Below are positions 27,181 through 36,518 of a stretch of 64,000 bases of DNA, one piece after another. The notes under the pieces were generated by a model, which saw nothing but the letters and a program-made list of their open reading frames with translations, did not search any database and was not told where the DNA came from. Location of the stretch: assembly GCF_003049685.1 (NCBI RefSeq), contig NZ_PYSY02000002.1, forward strand, positions 558,001 through 622,000, written 5' to 3'. The DNA comes from Brucella pituitosa. GTDB lineage: Bacteria > Pseudomonadota > Alphaproteobacteria > Rhizobiales > Rhizobiaceae. The position numbers and the translations under genes are program-made. Numbering within the stretch: position 1 is the first letter of the stretch; the number at the start of each line of letters is the position of its first letter.

Positions 27181-28950
27181 TCAAACCAGCGGACGTGGAT
27201 TGGAAAGATACTGCGTACGGATCGCATGCGCAGTCCAGTAAGCCAGACCACCGAGAAGACCGGTCGGATTATACTGCGTGTTCTGCACGAAGTTGCCCGC
27301 GCCCAGCATGAAGACGTTGTGCTTGTCCCATGCCTGCGAGAAGCGGTTGACCACACCCTCTCGCGGATTGGCCGACATAGTGTGACCACCCGTCGTATGC
27401 GTCGTCTGGTAAGGACGAACGTCGAACTGAGAACCTTCCTTCTTGAAGGATGACTGAATGAGGTCGGGGTTCATGGTCTTGGCCAGTTCTTCCGCCTTGC
27501 CCTTCATGAACTGGGTCATCCGGATATCGTTCGGATTCCAGTTGAAGGTCATACGCATCAAAGGACGGCCGTGCGGATCTTTATAGGTCGGATCAAGGTC
27601 AAGATGATTGGTCTTGTACGCCATGACAGAACCATGCGTTCCGATATTCATGGAGTGACCGTACCACTCGGCGATTGCGCTCTTCCAGCCTGCACCCCAA
27701 CCCGGCGTGCCCGAAGGAAGCGTCATGCTGCGGATCGGTTGGCCGTTGGTCTGGCCCGAGCGCCAATAAGCACCACCAATAAAGCCTTCACGACCAAAGT
27801 CGATCTGGTTTACACCGAAGTCATCGATGCACATGCCGTTAGCACCCGTACCGATGAACGGGTTGAACTCTTCGTTTTTGAAGAAGAGCGTCACACCGCC
27901 GGTCAGCTGATAGGCATAATTACGGCCCGTCACACCCTCGCCCGTTGCCGGGTCGTAAGGCTTGCCGATGCCTGAAAGCAGTGCCAAATGTACGTTGTTG
28001 AGCTGGAACGAAGCCATGATGACGATGTCGGCTGGCTGGAAGACTTCTTCCTGCGTCTTGTCGTCAAAATAGGTAACGCCGGTGGCAGTCTTGCCGTCCG
28101 GTGCCATTTCGATACGCAGAACTTCAGATTCCGTACGGTATGAGAAATTCGGCATGCGCTTGAGCGCATCGAGAATGGTCGTCTGTGGCGACGACTTCGA
28201 ATATTGGTAACAACCGAAACGCTCGCAGAAACCGCAATGGTTGCACGGCCCCATCTGCATGCCATATTCATTGACATAGGACGTCGAGGCAATGCCGCCC
28301 GGTGACGGGAACGGGTGATAACCCATGGCCTTTGCCGCATCGGCAAATTTCCGGCCATCCCATGTCGTATGCATTGGCGGCATAGGATATTCGTTGGCGC
28401 GCCAGCCTTCAAAAGGATTGCCGCCCTCAACGGTCTTGCCGTTGAGGTTGCCAGCTTTGCCGGAAATGCCTGCAACACGTTCGAAGCGGTCGAAGAACGG
28501 TTCCATTTCGTCATAGGTCACAGGGTAGTCGCCAAGAAGCATGTCTTCCGGGATGATCTGCTCACCCCAATTTTCAAGAACATGCGAACGCAGCCGCAGT
28601 TCTTCTGCCTGTGGACGCCAGTTGAGGCCGTTCCAGTGCGTACCAGCACCGCCGACACCATTGCCCGGAAGGAATGAACCGAAGCTGCGGTAAGGCAGTG
28701 CAATTTCGCTGTCACTGCGACGTATGGTGACGGTCTGCTGGCTGGCGCGCTGCATCATCTTGAGACGCACGCCGTATTTCAGCTCATCGATCATGTTCGG
28801 ATATTTGAAGTCCGGAACGGTGTTTTGGTCGTGACCGCGCTCAAGAGCGACGATTTCAAGACCTTCCTGCGCCAATTCCATAGCTAGAATCGCACCCGTC
28901 CAGCCGAGGCCAACAATGACCACGTCTTTTTTCTTTTCCTGACGTGCCAT
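27181..28950 (-). CDS. GMC-family FAD dehydrogenase, large subunit with cysteine cluster
   Basis: Catalytic flavoprotein of 589 residues. The FAD loop is VIVGLGWTGAILAMELA at residues 11-27, the GMC stretch PGNGVGGAGTHWNGL is at 95-109, and the C-terminal active-site region has TTHTTGGHTM and NPTGLLGGLAYW. Four cysteines, C236, C239, C242 and C247, in CNHCGFCERFGC could bind an Fe-S cluster, as in the FAD-dependent glucose and gluconate dehydrogenase group. It has no signal peptide, so it is probably exported with its Tat-signal partner. The likely substrate is an aldonic acid, sugar or polyol; gluconate 2-dehydrogenase is the nearest named type. Confidence 0.9.
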   Translation of the reverse strand: MARQEKKKDVVIVGLGWTGAILAMELAQEGLEIVALERGHDQNTVPDFKYPNMIDELKYGVRLKMMQRASQQTVTIRRSDSEIALPYRSFGSFLPGNGVGGAGTHWNGLNWRPQAEELRLRSHVLENWGEQIIPEDMLLGDYPVTYDEMEPFFDRFERVAGISGKAGNLNGKTVEGGNPFEGWRANEYPMPPMHTTWDGRKFADAAKAMGYHPFPSPGGIASTSYVNEYGMQMGPCNHCGFCERFGCYQYSKSSPQTTILDALKRMPNFSYRTESEVLRIEMAPDGKTATGVTYFDDKTQEEVFQPADIVIMASFQLNNVHLALLSGIGKPYDPATGEGVTGRNYAYQLTGGVTLFFKNEEFNPFIGTGANGMCIDDFGVNQIDFGREGFIGGAYWRSGQTNGQPIRSMTLPSGTPGWGAGWKSAIAEWYGHSMNIGTHGSVMAYKTNHLDLDPTYKDPHGRPLMRMTFNWNPNDIRMTQFMKGKAEELAKTMNPDLIQSSFKKEGSQFDVRPYQTTHTTGGHTMSANPREGVVNRFSQAWDKHNVFMLGAGNFVQNTQYNPTGLLGGLAYWTAHAIRTQYLSNPRPLV

Positions 28951-28952
28951 TT

Positions 28953-29654
28953 TTAAGCCCTCTCGCCCTTGATGGAAACCGGGCCTAGTGGGTAGCGAAC
29001 ATTGTAACGCTCAACCCATTCCTTATAGCTGCCGCGTGCGCCGGGGAAGCCGATATAGGTCCACGACTGCATGCCGTGATTGCCGCCATACATCGGATCA
29101 GCAAAATAACCTTCCTTGGTATTCTGCAACAGGATACCGAAGAAATCGCGCAATTCAGGTTGCAAGCCAACTTCACCCTTCTGAAGGGAAGTTAGTGCTG
29201 CGTCCTGCTGCTCGGCAGTCAGTGCCGAGAATGCAGCGCCATATTTCTGCTCGCACCAGCCGTTGAATGCTGGAATAGCCTGTCGATAGATCTGTGCAGG
29301 GTTAAGCGGGGTCTGCCAGCCGCGCGTCGGATCTGCCGAGGCATCATGCGGGCCAACCATGTACCAGTCGTCTGCGCGACCATAGTCGCCAGCAAGCTGA
29401 AGATCGATGAATACAGGTACACGGGTTTCGATAGCACCAGGGCCATCACCATCAGACGGGATCAGCCTTGCTGTTGCAGCAAGGATGAAAGTCCATTCAA
29501 GATCGTTAAAATATTGACGTTCGTATTGTTCAAGGGCAACAGGGGGCGTCGACTGTTGCGCCTGAGCTGACACAGCCAATCCTGAAAGCATCACGCTTGC
29601 TGCGGATGCTTTCAAAAAGCTGCGCCGGCTCGGATAGCCGGGAAGGTCGGTCAT
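28953..29654 (-). CDS. Gluconate 2-dehydrogenase subunit 3 family protein (small subunit, Tat signal)
   Basis: Small gamma subunit of 233 residues. The N-terminus has a twin-arginine signal, SRRSFLKASAASVMLSG, cleaved near AQAQQ at about residue 33. The mature part has the subunit 3 stretches FNDLEWTFILAATARLIPSD and FIDLQLAGDYGRADDWYM. It probably carries the folded flavoprotein across the membrane and helps assembly. The ATG at 29654 follows an AGGAAACG ribosome site. It is the first gene of the operon and only two bases separate it from the large subunit. Confidence 0.9.
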   Translation of the reverse strand: MTDLPGYPSRRSFLKASAASVMLSGLAVSAQAQQSTPPVALEQYERQYFNDLEWTFILAATARLIPSDGDGPGAIETRVPVFIDLQLAGDYGRADDWYMVGPHDASADPTRGWQTPLNPAQIYRQAIPAFNGWCEQKYGAAFSALTAEQQDAALTSLQKGEVGLQPELRDFFGILLQNTKEGYFADPMYGGNHGMQSWTYIGFPGARGSYKEWVERYNVRYPLGPVSIKGERA

Positions 29655-29981
29655 TTGTCGTTTCCTGCCGATTAGGTGGGTAAGACGGTTAAATTTGTTT
29701 CGGGGGGGCTCCATATAAAATGGCAGTATGAAACAAAGCGCCTCGTTATACAAACATTTGCCACAATTCAAATTTCGCAAATCCAGTTTGTTTATTGCCA
29801 GTGATGCTCAAGGCTACGTGCGGGGCGTCGCTACACATCGAAAAATTTTCTAATAGAATAATGAATTCAATGAGATAAATTGTTCAGAATATCGCTAAAA
29901 CTTGCAATTTAATTTCATATTTTCTCATATGCACAAAACCGTGATCAGGCTCGAAATCCCCTCCTCCGAGCCACAACTAAG
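29655..29981. other. Intergenic region upstream of the dehydrogenase operon
   Basis: About 327 bases, AT-rich between 29820 and 29940, with no supported gene. It should contain the promoter of the dehydrogenase operon. A weak stem ggctcg/cgagcc (29949-29973) just beyond the dppF stop may end the dpp operon. Confidence 0.5.
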
Positions 29982-30734
29982 TCACGATTCTCTTGGCATT
30001 CGCGGCAAACTTGCCAGCAGTTTTCGCGTATAGGCATGTTGCGGATTGGCAAGAATGTCGCGCGTATTGCCCTGTTCAACGATCCTGCCCTTTTCAAGCA
30101 CGATCAGTCTTTCACAAAGCAAAGCCACAAGTGCAATATCGTGTGAAACAACCACGAAAGTCGTGCGCTTTGACAAAGTTTGCATCAGTTCGATAATGCG
30201 AGCACGGGTCGTGAGGTCGAGTGCGCTTACCACTTCATCGGCAATGATGAGATCGGGATTGGCGACGATCGCCCGCGCAATTGCGATACGCTGACGCTGA
30301 CCGCCGGAAAACTCGTGCGGATAACGTATGGCTGCATCTTCTGGCAGATCAACGGCAGCCAGTGCCTGCGCGACAGCCTGCGCAATGTTCGTCTCGATTT
30401 TCAGCGAGCGCAGCGGTTCAGCAATGATGTTGAACACGCGCTGGCGCGGATCAAGCGAGGAGTAAGGGTCCTGAAAAACCGCCTGTACCGAGCGACGAAA
30501 GCCGCGCATAAAACTGCGGTCTTTGATGTTGAGCTTCTGGCCGCGAAAATTCACATCGCCCGCTGTTGCAACCTGCAATCCCAGCAGCAGTTTGAGCATA
30601 GTTGTCTTGCCGGAGCCCGATTCACCCACAATGCCAAGATTGCTGCCGCTCTCAAGCGTGAGGTCAATGCCATGCAGCACGGTTTTGCCGCCACTATAGG
30701 CAAAGGATACGTTGGATAAATCAATGAGGCTCAT
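29982..30734 (-). CDS. Peptide-type ABC transporter ATPase, DppF-like
   Basis: ATP-binding subunit of 250 residues. Walker A is GESGSGKTT near residue 37, the signature is [14 protein letters not shown], and Walker B is LIIADEVVSALD, in which the usual DEPTSALD has become DEVVSALD. The catalytic Glu is present. It is shorter than typical DppF (about 330 residues) because the oligopeptide C-terminal extension is almost absent. The start overlaps the upstream ATPase stop by 4 bases. It is the last gene of the second peptide-type operon. Confidence 0.88.
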   Translation of the reverse strand: MSLIDLSNVSFAYSGGKTVLHGIDLTLESGSNLGIVGESGSGKTTMLKLLLGLQVATAGDVNFRGQKLNIKDRSFMRGFRRSVQAVFQDPYSSLDPRQRVFNIIAEPLRSLKIETNIAQAVAQALAAVDLPEDAAIRYPHEFSGGQRQRIAIARAIVANPDLIIADEVVSALDLTTRARIIELMQTLSKRTTFVVVSHDIALVALLCERLIVLEKGRIVEQGNTRDILANPQHAYTRKLLASLPRMPRES

Positions 30735-31540
30735 CGCGCCACCTCCAATGCAGCGTCGAAGGCACGCGCGGCAGCAACCAGTCCCTTGGTATAGTCTTCT
30801 ACCGGCTTTGCAAAAAGTGCGGTCACTGGCCCCTGCTCTATCAAGTTGCCATGTCTGAGCACGAGTGCCCGTTCGGCAATGCTTGCGACAACCGGCAGAT
30901 CATGGCTGATGAACAAAAGCCCCATGCCTTCATCGTGAACGAGTTGCTCAAGCAGCTTGAGGATTTCCGCCTGCGTCGTCACATCGAGCGCTGTTGTCGG
31001 CTCGTCGGCGATCAGCAGCTTCGGACGACAGGCAAGCGCCATGGCAATGGCTGCGCGCTGCCGCTGGCCCCCTGAAATTTCATGCGGCCATGAGCGCGCA
31101 ATGCGGGTCGGTTCCGGCAGGGAAACGCGTTCCAGAAGCCCGATAACCTCGCGTTTGAGTTCCGCTTTGCCAAGCTTGCGGCCATCGCGCGATGCGCGGC
31201 GCTGCACCACTTCTGCGACCTGTTTGCCAATGCGCATCAGCGGATCAAGCGCGGTCATCGGTTCCTGAAAGACGGTAGCGACACTTCGCCCGCGCAGCGG
31301 AACAAGCGCACGATCACGCGCACCGATAATCTCATGGCCATCGAGCGTGATCGAGCCGGTTGCTTTCATTCCGTCGGCAAGCAGTCCCATCACCGCCAAT
31401 GCTGTCAGTGATTTGCCTGAGCCGGATTCACCGATCAAGCCGACGCGTTCGCCCTGCGCAACCGAAAAAGACACGCCTGAAACGAGAACGCGGCCTGCTG
31501 TTTCGATCGCAAGATTTTCAACGTTCAGCAATGGGCTCAT
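30731..31540 (-). CDS. Peptide-type ABC transporter ATPase, DppD-like
   Basis: ATP-binding subunit of 269 residues. Walker A is [11 protein letters not shown], the Q-loop is TVFQEPMTALDPL, the signature is ISGGQRQRAAIAMAL and Walker B is [13 protein letters not shown]. It partners the following DppF-like ATPase, and the two together power the DppBC-like channel. Both overlaps (upstream permease and downstream ATPase) are 4-base ATGA junctions. Confidence 0.9.
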   Translation of the reverse strand: MSPLLNVENLAIETAGRVLVSGVSFSVAQGERVGLIGESGSGKSLTALAVMGLLADGMKATGSITLDGHEIIGARDRALVPLRGRSVATVFQEPMTALDPLMRIGKQVAEVVQRRASRDGRKLGKAELKREVIGLLERVSLPEPTRIARSWPHEISGGQRQRAAIAMALACRPKLLIADEPTTALDVTTQAEILKLLEQLVHDEGMGLLFISHDLPVVASIAERALVLRHGNLIEQGPVTALFAKPVEDYTKGLVAAARAFDAALEVAR

Positions 31541-32382
31541 CGTTGCCTCCTCCGCGTTGGATCGGCCACATCGCGCAAGCCATCTGCAAAAAGATTAAGC
31601 CCGATGACGAGCGAAACCAGTGCCAGACCTGGTGCGATTGCACCGAAGGGAGCTGTATAAACCGAAGCCTGCGCTTCCTGCAGCAACCGTCCCCAGGATG
31701 CATTTGGTGGTGGCGCGCCAAGCCCAAGATAAGACAATGAAGCTTCAGCAATCACGGCCAATCCGAACTGCAGCGCGAAATTGACAATCAGTGTCGGCCA
31801 GATGTTCGGTAGCACATGAATGCGGATGACGCCGAGCCATGACGTGCCGGAAATGCGCGACGCTGTAACATAATCCATCGCCAAAACGCGTTTGGCGAGA
31901 ATGCGCGTCAGTCGCGCGACGATGGCTGATGCCGCAATGCCGATTGCGAGAATAGCGGTCGAAAGGCTTGCGCCATCGCTTGAAGCGACGATCAGCATAG
32001 CGAGCAGCAATGTCGGGAAAGCAATCAGAATATCGAGCGTTGCAGCCAGCATATCGTCGAGTGTCTGCGTCGCAAAAGCGGCCAGAATGCCAATGGTTAC
32101 GCCAATCACAGCGCTGATGGTGACGGCTCCAAACCCCACAAAAAGCGCAATGCGTGAGCCGACCATGATCTGCGTCATGAGATCGCGACCGAGGCGATCC
32201 GTGCCTGCCCAGTGCTCCCATGATGGCGCTGCCAGCCGTCCGCCAACCATATCGCCGGCGCCGTAAGGCGTCCAGAACAGGGTAAGCAGGGCTACAACGA
32301 CATGCATACCGACAAGGATACCACCCACTACGAGCGGCCAAGGTAATCGGAAACGTTGCGAAGTTGTGGTGATGCTGCTCAT
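31537..32382 (-). CDS. Peptide-type ABC transporter permease, DppC-like
   Basis: Inner-membrane permease of 281 residues with about six helices. GTDRLGRDLMTQIMVGSRIAL follows the first periplasmic loop. The EAA loop ASRISGTSWLGVIRIHVLPN and SLSYLGLGAPPPNASWGRLL are diagnostic of the DppC class. The C-terminal NLFADGLRDVADPTRRRQ agrees. It forms the channel with the DppB-like subunit whose stop it overlaps by 4 bases. Confidence 0.92.
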   Translation of the reverse strand: MSSITTTSQRFRLPWPLVVGGILVGMHVVVALLTLFWTPYGAGDMVGGRLAAPSWEHWAGTDRLGRDLMTQIMVGSRIALFVGFGAVTISAVIGVTIGILAAFATQTLDDMLAATLDILIAFPTLLLAMLIVASSDGASLSTAILAIGIAASAIVARLTRILAKRVLAMDYVTASRISGTSWLGVIRIHVLPNIWPTLIVNFALQFGLAVIAEASLSYLGLGAPPPNASWGRLLQEAQASVYTAPFGAIAPGLALVSLVIGLNLFADGLRDVADPTRRRQR

Positions 32383-33344
32383 GCGCGGCCTCCCGCAGAC
32401 CTGCTGCGCAATCGCGGATCGATCAAACGTTGCACCAGATCGGCAGCGAAGCCCACCAGAAGAACCAGAAGCGTCGAGACAAACAAGACGCCTTGCACGT
32501 TAGGATAATCACGCTGCTCAATACCCAAAAGCAGCATGGAGCCGAGGCCAGGGAGCGAGAAAACGCGTTCCACCACCACAGCGCCGAGAAGCGTAGAGGC
32601 GAGTTCGATGCCAAGGATGGAGATCACCGGCACCGCGCCATTGCGGATGCCATGGCGGATCAGCGCTTGCGAGAACGTAGAGCCCAGCGCGCGCGCCGTG
32701 CGCAGATAATCGCTGCCCAGAACGTCCTGCGTTGCCGAACGAACATAGCGGATAAGCGATGCCGACATGACGATGGCAATGGTGATGACCGGCAATGTCA
32801 GCGATTGAAATGCAGCAGGCGCGGATTGCCATCCACGCGATGGAAAGCCGCCCGATGGAAACATGCGCAGTTTCACCGCGAACACCCACACCAGAAGAAT
32901 GCCGATCCAGAAAACAGGCACTGCGATGCCCAACTGTGAGATCACTGAAATGATCGAGCCATACCAGGTTTTCTGACGCACAACAGACAGGATGCCGAGC
33001 GGCACGGCGATGATGATTGCGAGCACAAAAGCCATCAGTGTCAGCGGCAGCGTCACGATCAGGCGTTTGCCGATTTCGGTCAGAACAGGCGCACCGCTGA
33101 CAAAGGAATTGCCGAGATCAAAGCGCACAAGTGAGCCGATGAACTGTGTGAATTGCTGATAAAGCGGGAGATCGGACCCGACCTGCTTGCGTGCAGCTTC
33201 AATCTGCGCTGCATCCGCACCAACTGATACGAGCGCATTTGCCGGATCGCCCGGCAAAAGGCGCAGCAGCAAAAACAGAACGATAGCTGCAATAAATACC
33301 GACAGGATCAGAATGGCCGAACGGCGCAGAATATAGGCAAGAAT
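32379..33344 (-). CDS. Peptide-type ABC transporter permease, DppB-like, apparent ATT start
   Basis: Inner-membrane permease of about 321 residues. RLLPGDPANALVSVGA follows helix 1, the EAA loop is RTARALGSTFSQALIRHGIRN, and the C-terminus has DLVQRLIDPRLRSR. The open frame continues upstream of the first ATG/GTG/TTG-type codon (TTG at 33272), which would cut helix 1 in half. The full helix, LAYILRRSAILILSVF, is encoded upstream. The best start is an ATT at 33344, eight bases after GAGAGG. ATT starts are rare, so a sequence error or another uncommon start is possible. Confidence 0.8.
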   Translation of the reverse strand: MLAYILRRSAILILSVFIAAIVLFLLLRLLPGDPANALVSVGADAAQIEAARKQVGSDLPLYQQFTQFIGSLVRFDLGNSFVSGAPVLTEIGKRLIVTLPLTLMAFVLAIIIAVPLGILSVVRQKTWYGSIISVISQLGIAVPVFWIGILLVWVFAVKLRMFPSGGFPSRGWQSAPAAFQSLTLPVITIAIVMSASLIRYVRSATQDVLGSDYLRTARALGSTFSQALIRHGIRNGAVPVISILGIELASTLLGAVVVERVFSLPGLGSMLLLGIEQRDYPNVQGVLFVSTLLVLLVGFAADLVQRLIDPRLRSRSAGGRA

Positions 33345-33399
33345 GGCGAATACCTCTCGGGCATGAGGAGCAGTTTTTAGCCACTCAAAAATGCTATAA

Positions 33400-33426
33400 C
33401 GCCGCCGGAAAATAATTCAGGCGGCG
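33400..33426 (-). terminator. Stem-loop between binding protein and permease genes
   Basis: cgccgcc (33400-33406) and ggcggcg (33420-33426) form a 7-bp GC stem with a 13-base AT-rich loop between the binding-protein stop and the permease start. It probably reduces read-through into the permease genes. Confidence 0.55.
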
Positions 33427-33465
33427 CTCTCTGTCGAGCATCAGTTCTTAATTATAGACAACCGA

Positions 33466-34992
33466 TTAGTCTGCTGATTTCACAATATCATAGGCAAAGA
33501 ACTGCGAGTTCAGGCCATTAACCGGATAGCCGGTAACCGACTTTTTTGAGACCACGATCTGCGGATAGAGATAAAACCAGTTGCTGGCTGCATCTTCTGC
33601 AATGATCTTGTTGGCTTCGGTCAGCTTGGCCGTCTGTTCATCGGTCGTGGAGCTGGCTTCGGCTTCCTTGATCAGATCAACAACCTTCGGGTTGTTATAG
33701 CCCCAATAGAAATCCGGATTACCATAAAACACGATATCACGGTGGTTCACATGCTCCTGCAAAGTCGCCTGGAAATCATGCGCCTTATAGACCTTTGTGT
33801 ACCATTCATTGGCCGTGATGATGTTGATGTTCACCTTCACGCCGATCTTTGCCAGTTCGCTCTGGATGAACTGCGCGGCAATCGGGTGCGGATCGTAATT
33901 CGGTGTATCGATGGTGAAGCTGAAGCCATCCGGATAGCCTGCTTCCTTCAAGAGCTCCTTGGCGCTTTCAGGATTATAGGCATCCACACCGGTTAAATCG
34001 ACATACCACGGATCTGTTGGCGGAACAAACGAGCCAATCAGCGTGCCATAGTCGCCCCAAACGGCATTCAGCAGCTTCTTGTCGTCGATGGCACGCGCCA
34101 GTGCCTTACGAACCTTCACATTGTCGAAAGGCGCGACACGGTCGTTATAAGCGAGAAGCAGCTTGGTCGTGGACTTCCCTTCACTGACGGTGAAATCAGG
34201 ATTATCCTTGAACTGAGCCAGCGAATCCGGGCTCTGAACCGAGGTGATGATGTCAACCGAACCAGTCAGAAGCGCATTGTTGAGCGCGCTCGCATCGGTG
34301 AAATACTGAAAGACAACTTCTTCATTTTTCGGCTTGGTGCCCCAGTAACCGTCAAAGCGCTTGATGGCGAGCGATGAACCGCGGCGCCAGTCTTCCAGCG
34401 CATAAGGTCCAGTACCGTCTTCCTTCGACTGGAAGTCAGTCGCTTCGTCATTCACGACCCAGACATAGCTGAGATTGTATGGCAGCGAGATCGAGCGGGA
34501 CGAAAGCTTGACGACGACTGTTTCATCATCCGGTGTTTCGACGCCAACAATGGTCTTGAGGCTGCTTTTGCGCGAGCTTTTGGATTCAGGCGCTGCAACA
34601 CGCTCGATGGAGAACTTGACGTCCTTCGAGGTCAGCGGCGCGCCTGAATGGAATTTGACGCCCGGCTGAAGCTTGAACGTATAGGTCAGGCCATCGTCGC
34701 TGACGGTGTATTCCTTCGAAAGAACTGGCTCAACCTTGCCATCGTCATCCAGACGGAACAATGCTTCATAAACATTGCCGTTGAAGGCCTCGTTAATGCC
34801 CTGCCCTGCGCCTGCAGTGTTGTCGAGGTTCTGCGGCTCATAGAGCGATCCGATATTGATAGTGGCGTCCGGGTCGCTTTCTTGTGCGTGCGCCTGAGCG
34901 AACGAACCGAATGCGAGCGCAACGGTCAGCGCCGTGGTCAGGCCCCAGTTGCTCAACTTCATTTTGCGATTAAGAATGGTCAAACCGCTCAT
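33466..34992 (-). CDS. Peptide-type ABC transporter binding protein (family 5)
   Basis: Periplasmic solute-binding protein of 508 residues. A long N-terminus MSGLTILNRKMKLSNW precedes the hydrophobic core and an AQAHAQE cleavage site near residue 37. Family 5 motifs are VYEALFRLDDDGKVEPVLS, YTFKLQPGVKFHSGAPLTSKDV and VRKALARAIDDKKLL. The ATG at 34992 follows AGGAGAATAA. It is the first gene of the second peptide-type operon, and the divergent gene is a metallopeptidase, which suggests a proline-containing peptide or amide substrate. That link is inference. Confidence 0.9.
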   Translation of the reverse strand: MSGLTILNRKMKLSNWGLTTALTVALAFGSFAQAHAQESDPDATINIGSLYEPQNLDNTAGAGQGINEAFNGNVYEALFRLDDDGKVEPVLSKEYTVSDDGLTYTFKLQPGVKFHSGAPLTSKDVKFSIERVAAPESKSSRKSSLKTIVGVETPDDETVVVKLSSRSISLPYNLSYVWVVNDEATDFQSKEDGTGPYALEDWRRGSSLAIKRFDGYWGTKPKNEEVVFQYFTDASALNNALLTGSVDIITSVQSPDSLAQFKDNPDFTVSEGKSTTKLLLAYNDRVAPFDNVKVRKALARAIDDKKLLNAVWGDYGTLIGSFVPPTDPWYVDLTGVDAYNPESAKELLKEAGYPDGFSFTIDTPNYDPHPIAAQFIQSELAKIGVKVNINIITANEWYTKVYKAHDFQATLQEHVNHRDIVFYGNPDFYWGYNNPKVVDLIKEAEASSTTDEQTAKLTEANKIIAEDAASNWFYLYPQIVVSKKSVTGYPVNGLNSQFFAYDIVKSAD

Positions 34993-35271
34993 TTTATTCT
35001 CCTGCTTCGAGGTCGCCAAAGGGCCTCAGTTGATACAGGTTATACAGCGACCGTCTGAGCCTCGATAAGCGGCGGAGCTGTGCTATACGGGGATTCTTTA
35101 GAAGATTATTCTATAATAAATAAAATTGGTAGATGATTTATCCTTCACGATAGACTGATATCCACCCAACTTCAAAAATTGAGTTACCAAGCAGCCCAGT
35201 CTTATATAAACGACGACAAACCAAAGGCTTCGCGAAGCCCCATCACGGCCCGGTGGCATTGAGAGAACATA

Positions 35272-36498
35272 ATGAGCCAGATCAATCGCGGTAGAACCCA
35301 GTCTCTTCTTAGAGCAGAAGGACTTGATGCACTTGTACTGTTTCAACCTGAAAACTTCCGCTATGCAACCGGTGTAGCAGCTGGAGTCGCGACGATGTGG
35401 GGTCGGGCGGGTTCGGCAATTGTGCTGGTGCCAGTCGATGAAAAGGCAAAACTCGGTGCCGTGATCAGCGATCATGCCCATGCTGCGGCAGCGCATCTTG
35501 GCGACAGGATTGATTTCCGCACACACCGCATCTGGATCGACATGGTTATGGTCGAAAATGCCAGGACAATTGAAGATATCAATGCAGCCTACAGGCAGGC
35601 AAACAATGTCGGCCCGCGTGCTGAAACTTTCGATCAGGATGCAGCTTTCAGGCTTCTAGGCGAACTACTGGCAGAGCGCGGACTTTCCAAAGCAAAGATC
35701 GGTATTGATCTGGAGTTCATGCCAGCGGCTGATTTTGCGGCTCTCAAAAAAGCGCTTCCATCAGTTGACTGGCGGGATGCATCAACTCTCGTCAAGCGCT
35801 TGCGCCTCATCAAGAATACTCATGAAATCGAGTATCTGCGCAATGCAGCACACTATGCGGAAAGCGGGCTGGAAAATGTGCTGAAAACCGCCCGACGCGG
35901 TTCCAGCCTGAATGCGCTTTCGGCAGCCTGGCTTGATGGAGCAACACAGGAAGCCAGCCGGAATGGTCAGGCTCTTTCCGGGCATTGGGCTTATATCTCG
36001 ACGGGCCCTGATCTTCAGGACATGAAGGCCGAGCTCAAAGAAGGTGATCTTGTGAAAGCCGATGTCGGCACCCTCATCAACGGCTATTCGTCGGATGGTG
36101 CGCGCACTTATGTCTGCGGCAAGCCTGATCCGCTTGCGAGTGAGATCTACAAGGTGTTGCAGGAGAGCTTTGCCGTGGGCGAAGCATTGTTAAAGCCCGG
36201 AACGCGGTTCTGCGATGTTCATGCTGCGATGCTTGGCACCATGCGGCAGAGCGGTTTCAGCGAATATTATCGCGGCCATTTTGGTCACTCGGTGGGTGCG
36301 GCCGTTGGCATTGAAGAATGGCCGTTTATCTCAAGCAGCAACGAAATGCTGATTGAACCAAACATGGTGTTGGCTCTGGAAACCCCGTTCTATGCTAACG
36401 GGCTCGGCGCTCTCATGATTGAAGAACAATTTCTGATTACAGAAAGCGGTGCGGAAAGCATGAACAGGCTTTCACGCGAATTGACTTCCATCGGATAG
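35272..36498 (+). CDS. M24-family metallopeptidase (Xaa-Pro peptidase-like)
   Basis: Cytoplasmic peptidase of 408 residues with an N-terminal creatinase-like domain (to about residue 170) and a C-terminal pita-bread catalytic domain. Candidate metal ligands lie in KADVGTL, SSDGARTY, GHFGHSVG, ALETPFY and IEEQF, in the order usual for M24 enzymes, so it is probably active. The nearest named types are Xaa-Pro dipeptidase, aminopeptidase P and creatinase-like amidinohydrolase. It is divergent from the peptide-type ABC operon, which suggests that it cleaves the imported compound. A 14-bp perfect palindrome (35226-35239) lies in its leader. Confidence 0.88.
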   Translation: MSQINRGRTQSLLRAEGLDALVLFQPENFRYATGVAAGVATMWGRAGSAIVLVPVDEKAKLGAVISDHAHAAAAHLGDRIDFRTHRIWIDMVMVENARTIEDINAAYRQANNVGPRAETFDQDAAFRLLGELLAERGLSKAKIGIDLEFMPAADFAALKKALPSVDWRDASTLVKRLRLIKNTHEIEYLRNAAHYAESGLENVLKTARRGSSLNALSAAWLDGATQEASRNGQALSGHWAYISTGPDLQDMKAELKEGDLVKADVGTLINGYSSDGARTYVCGKPDPLASEIYKVLQESFAVGEALLKPGTRFCDVHAAMLGTMRQSGFSEYYRGHFGHSVGAAVGIEEWPFISSSNEMLIEPNMVLALETPFYANGLGALMIEEQFLITESGAESMNRLSRELTSIG

Positions 36499-36518
36499 AA
36501 ATACCTTATGAGCGAAAC

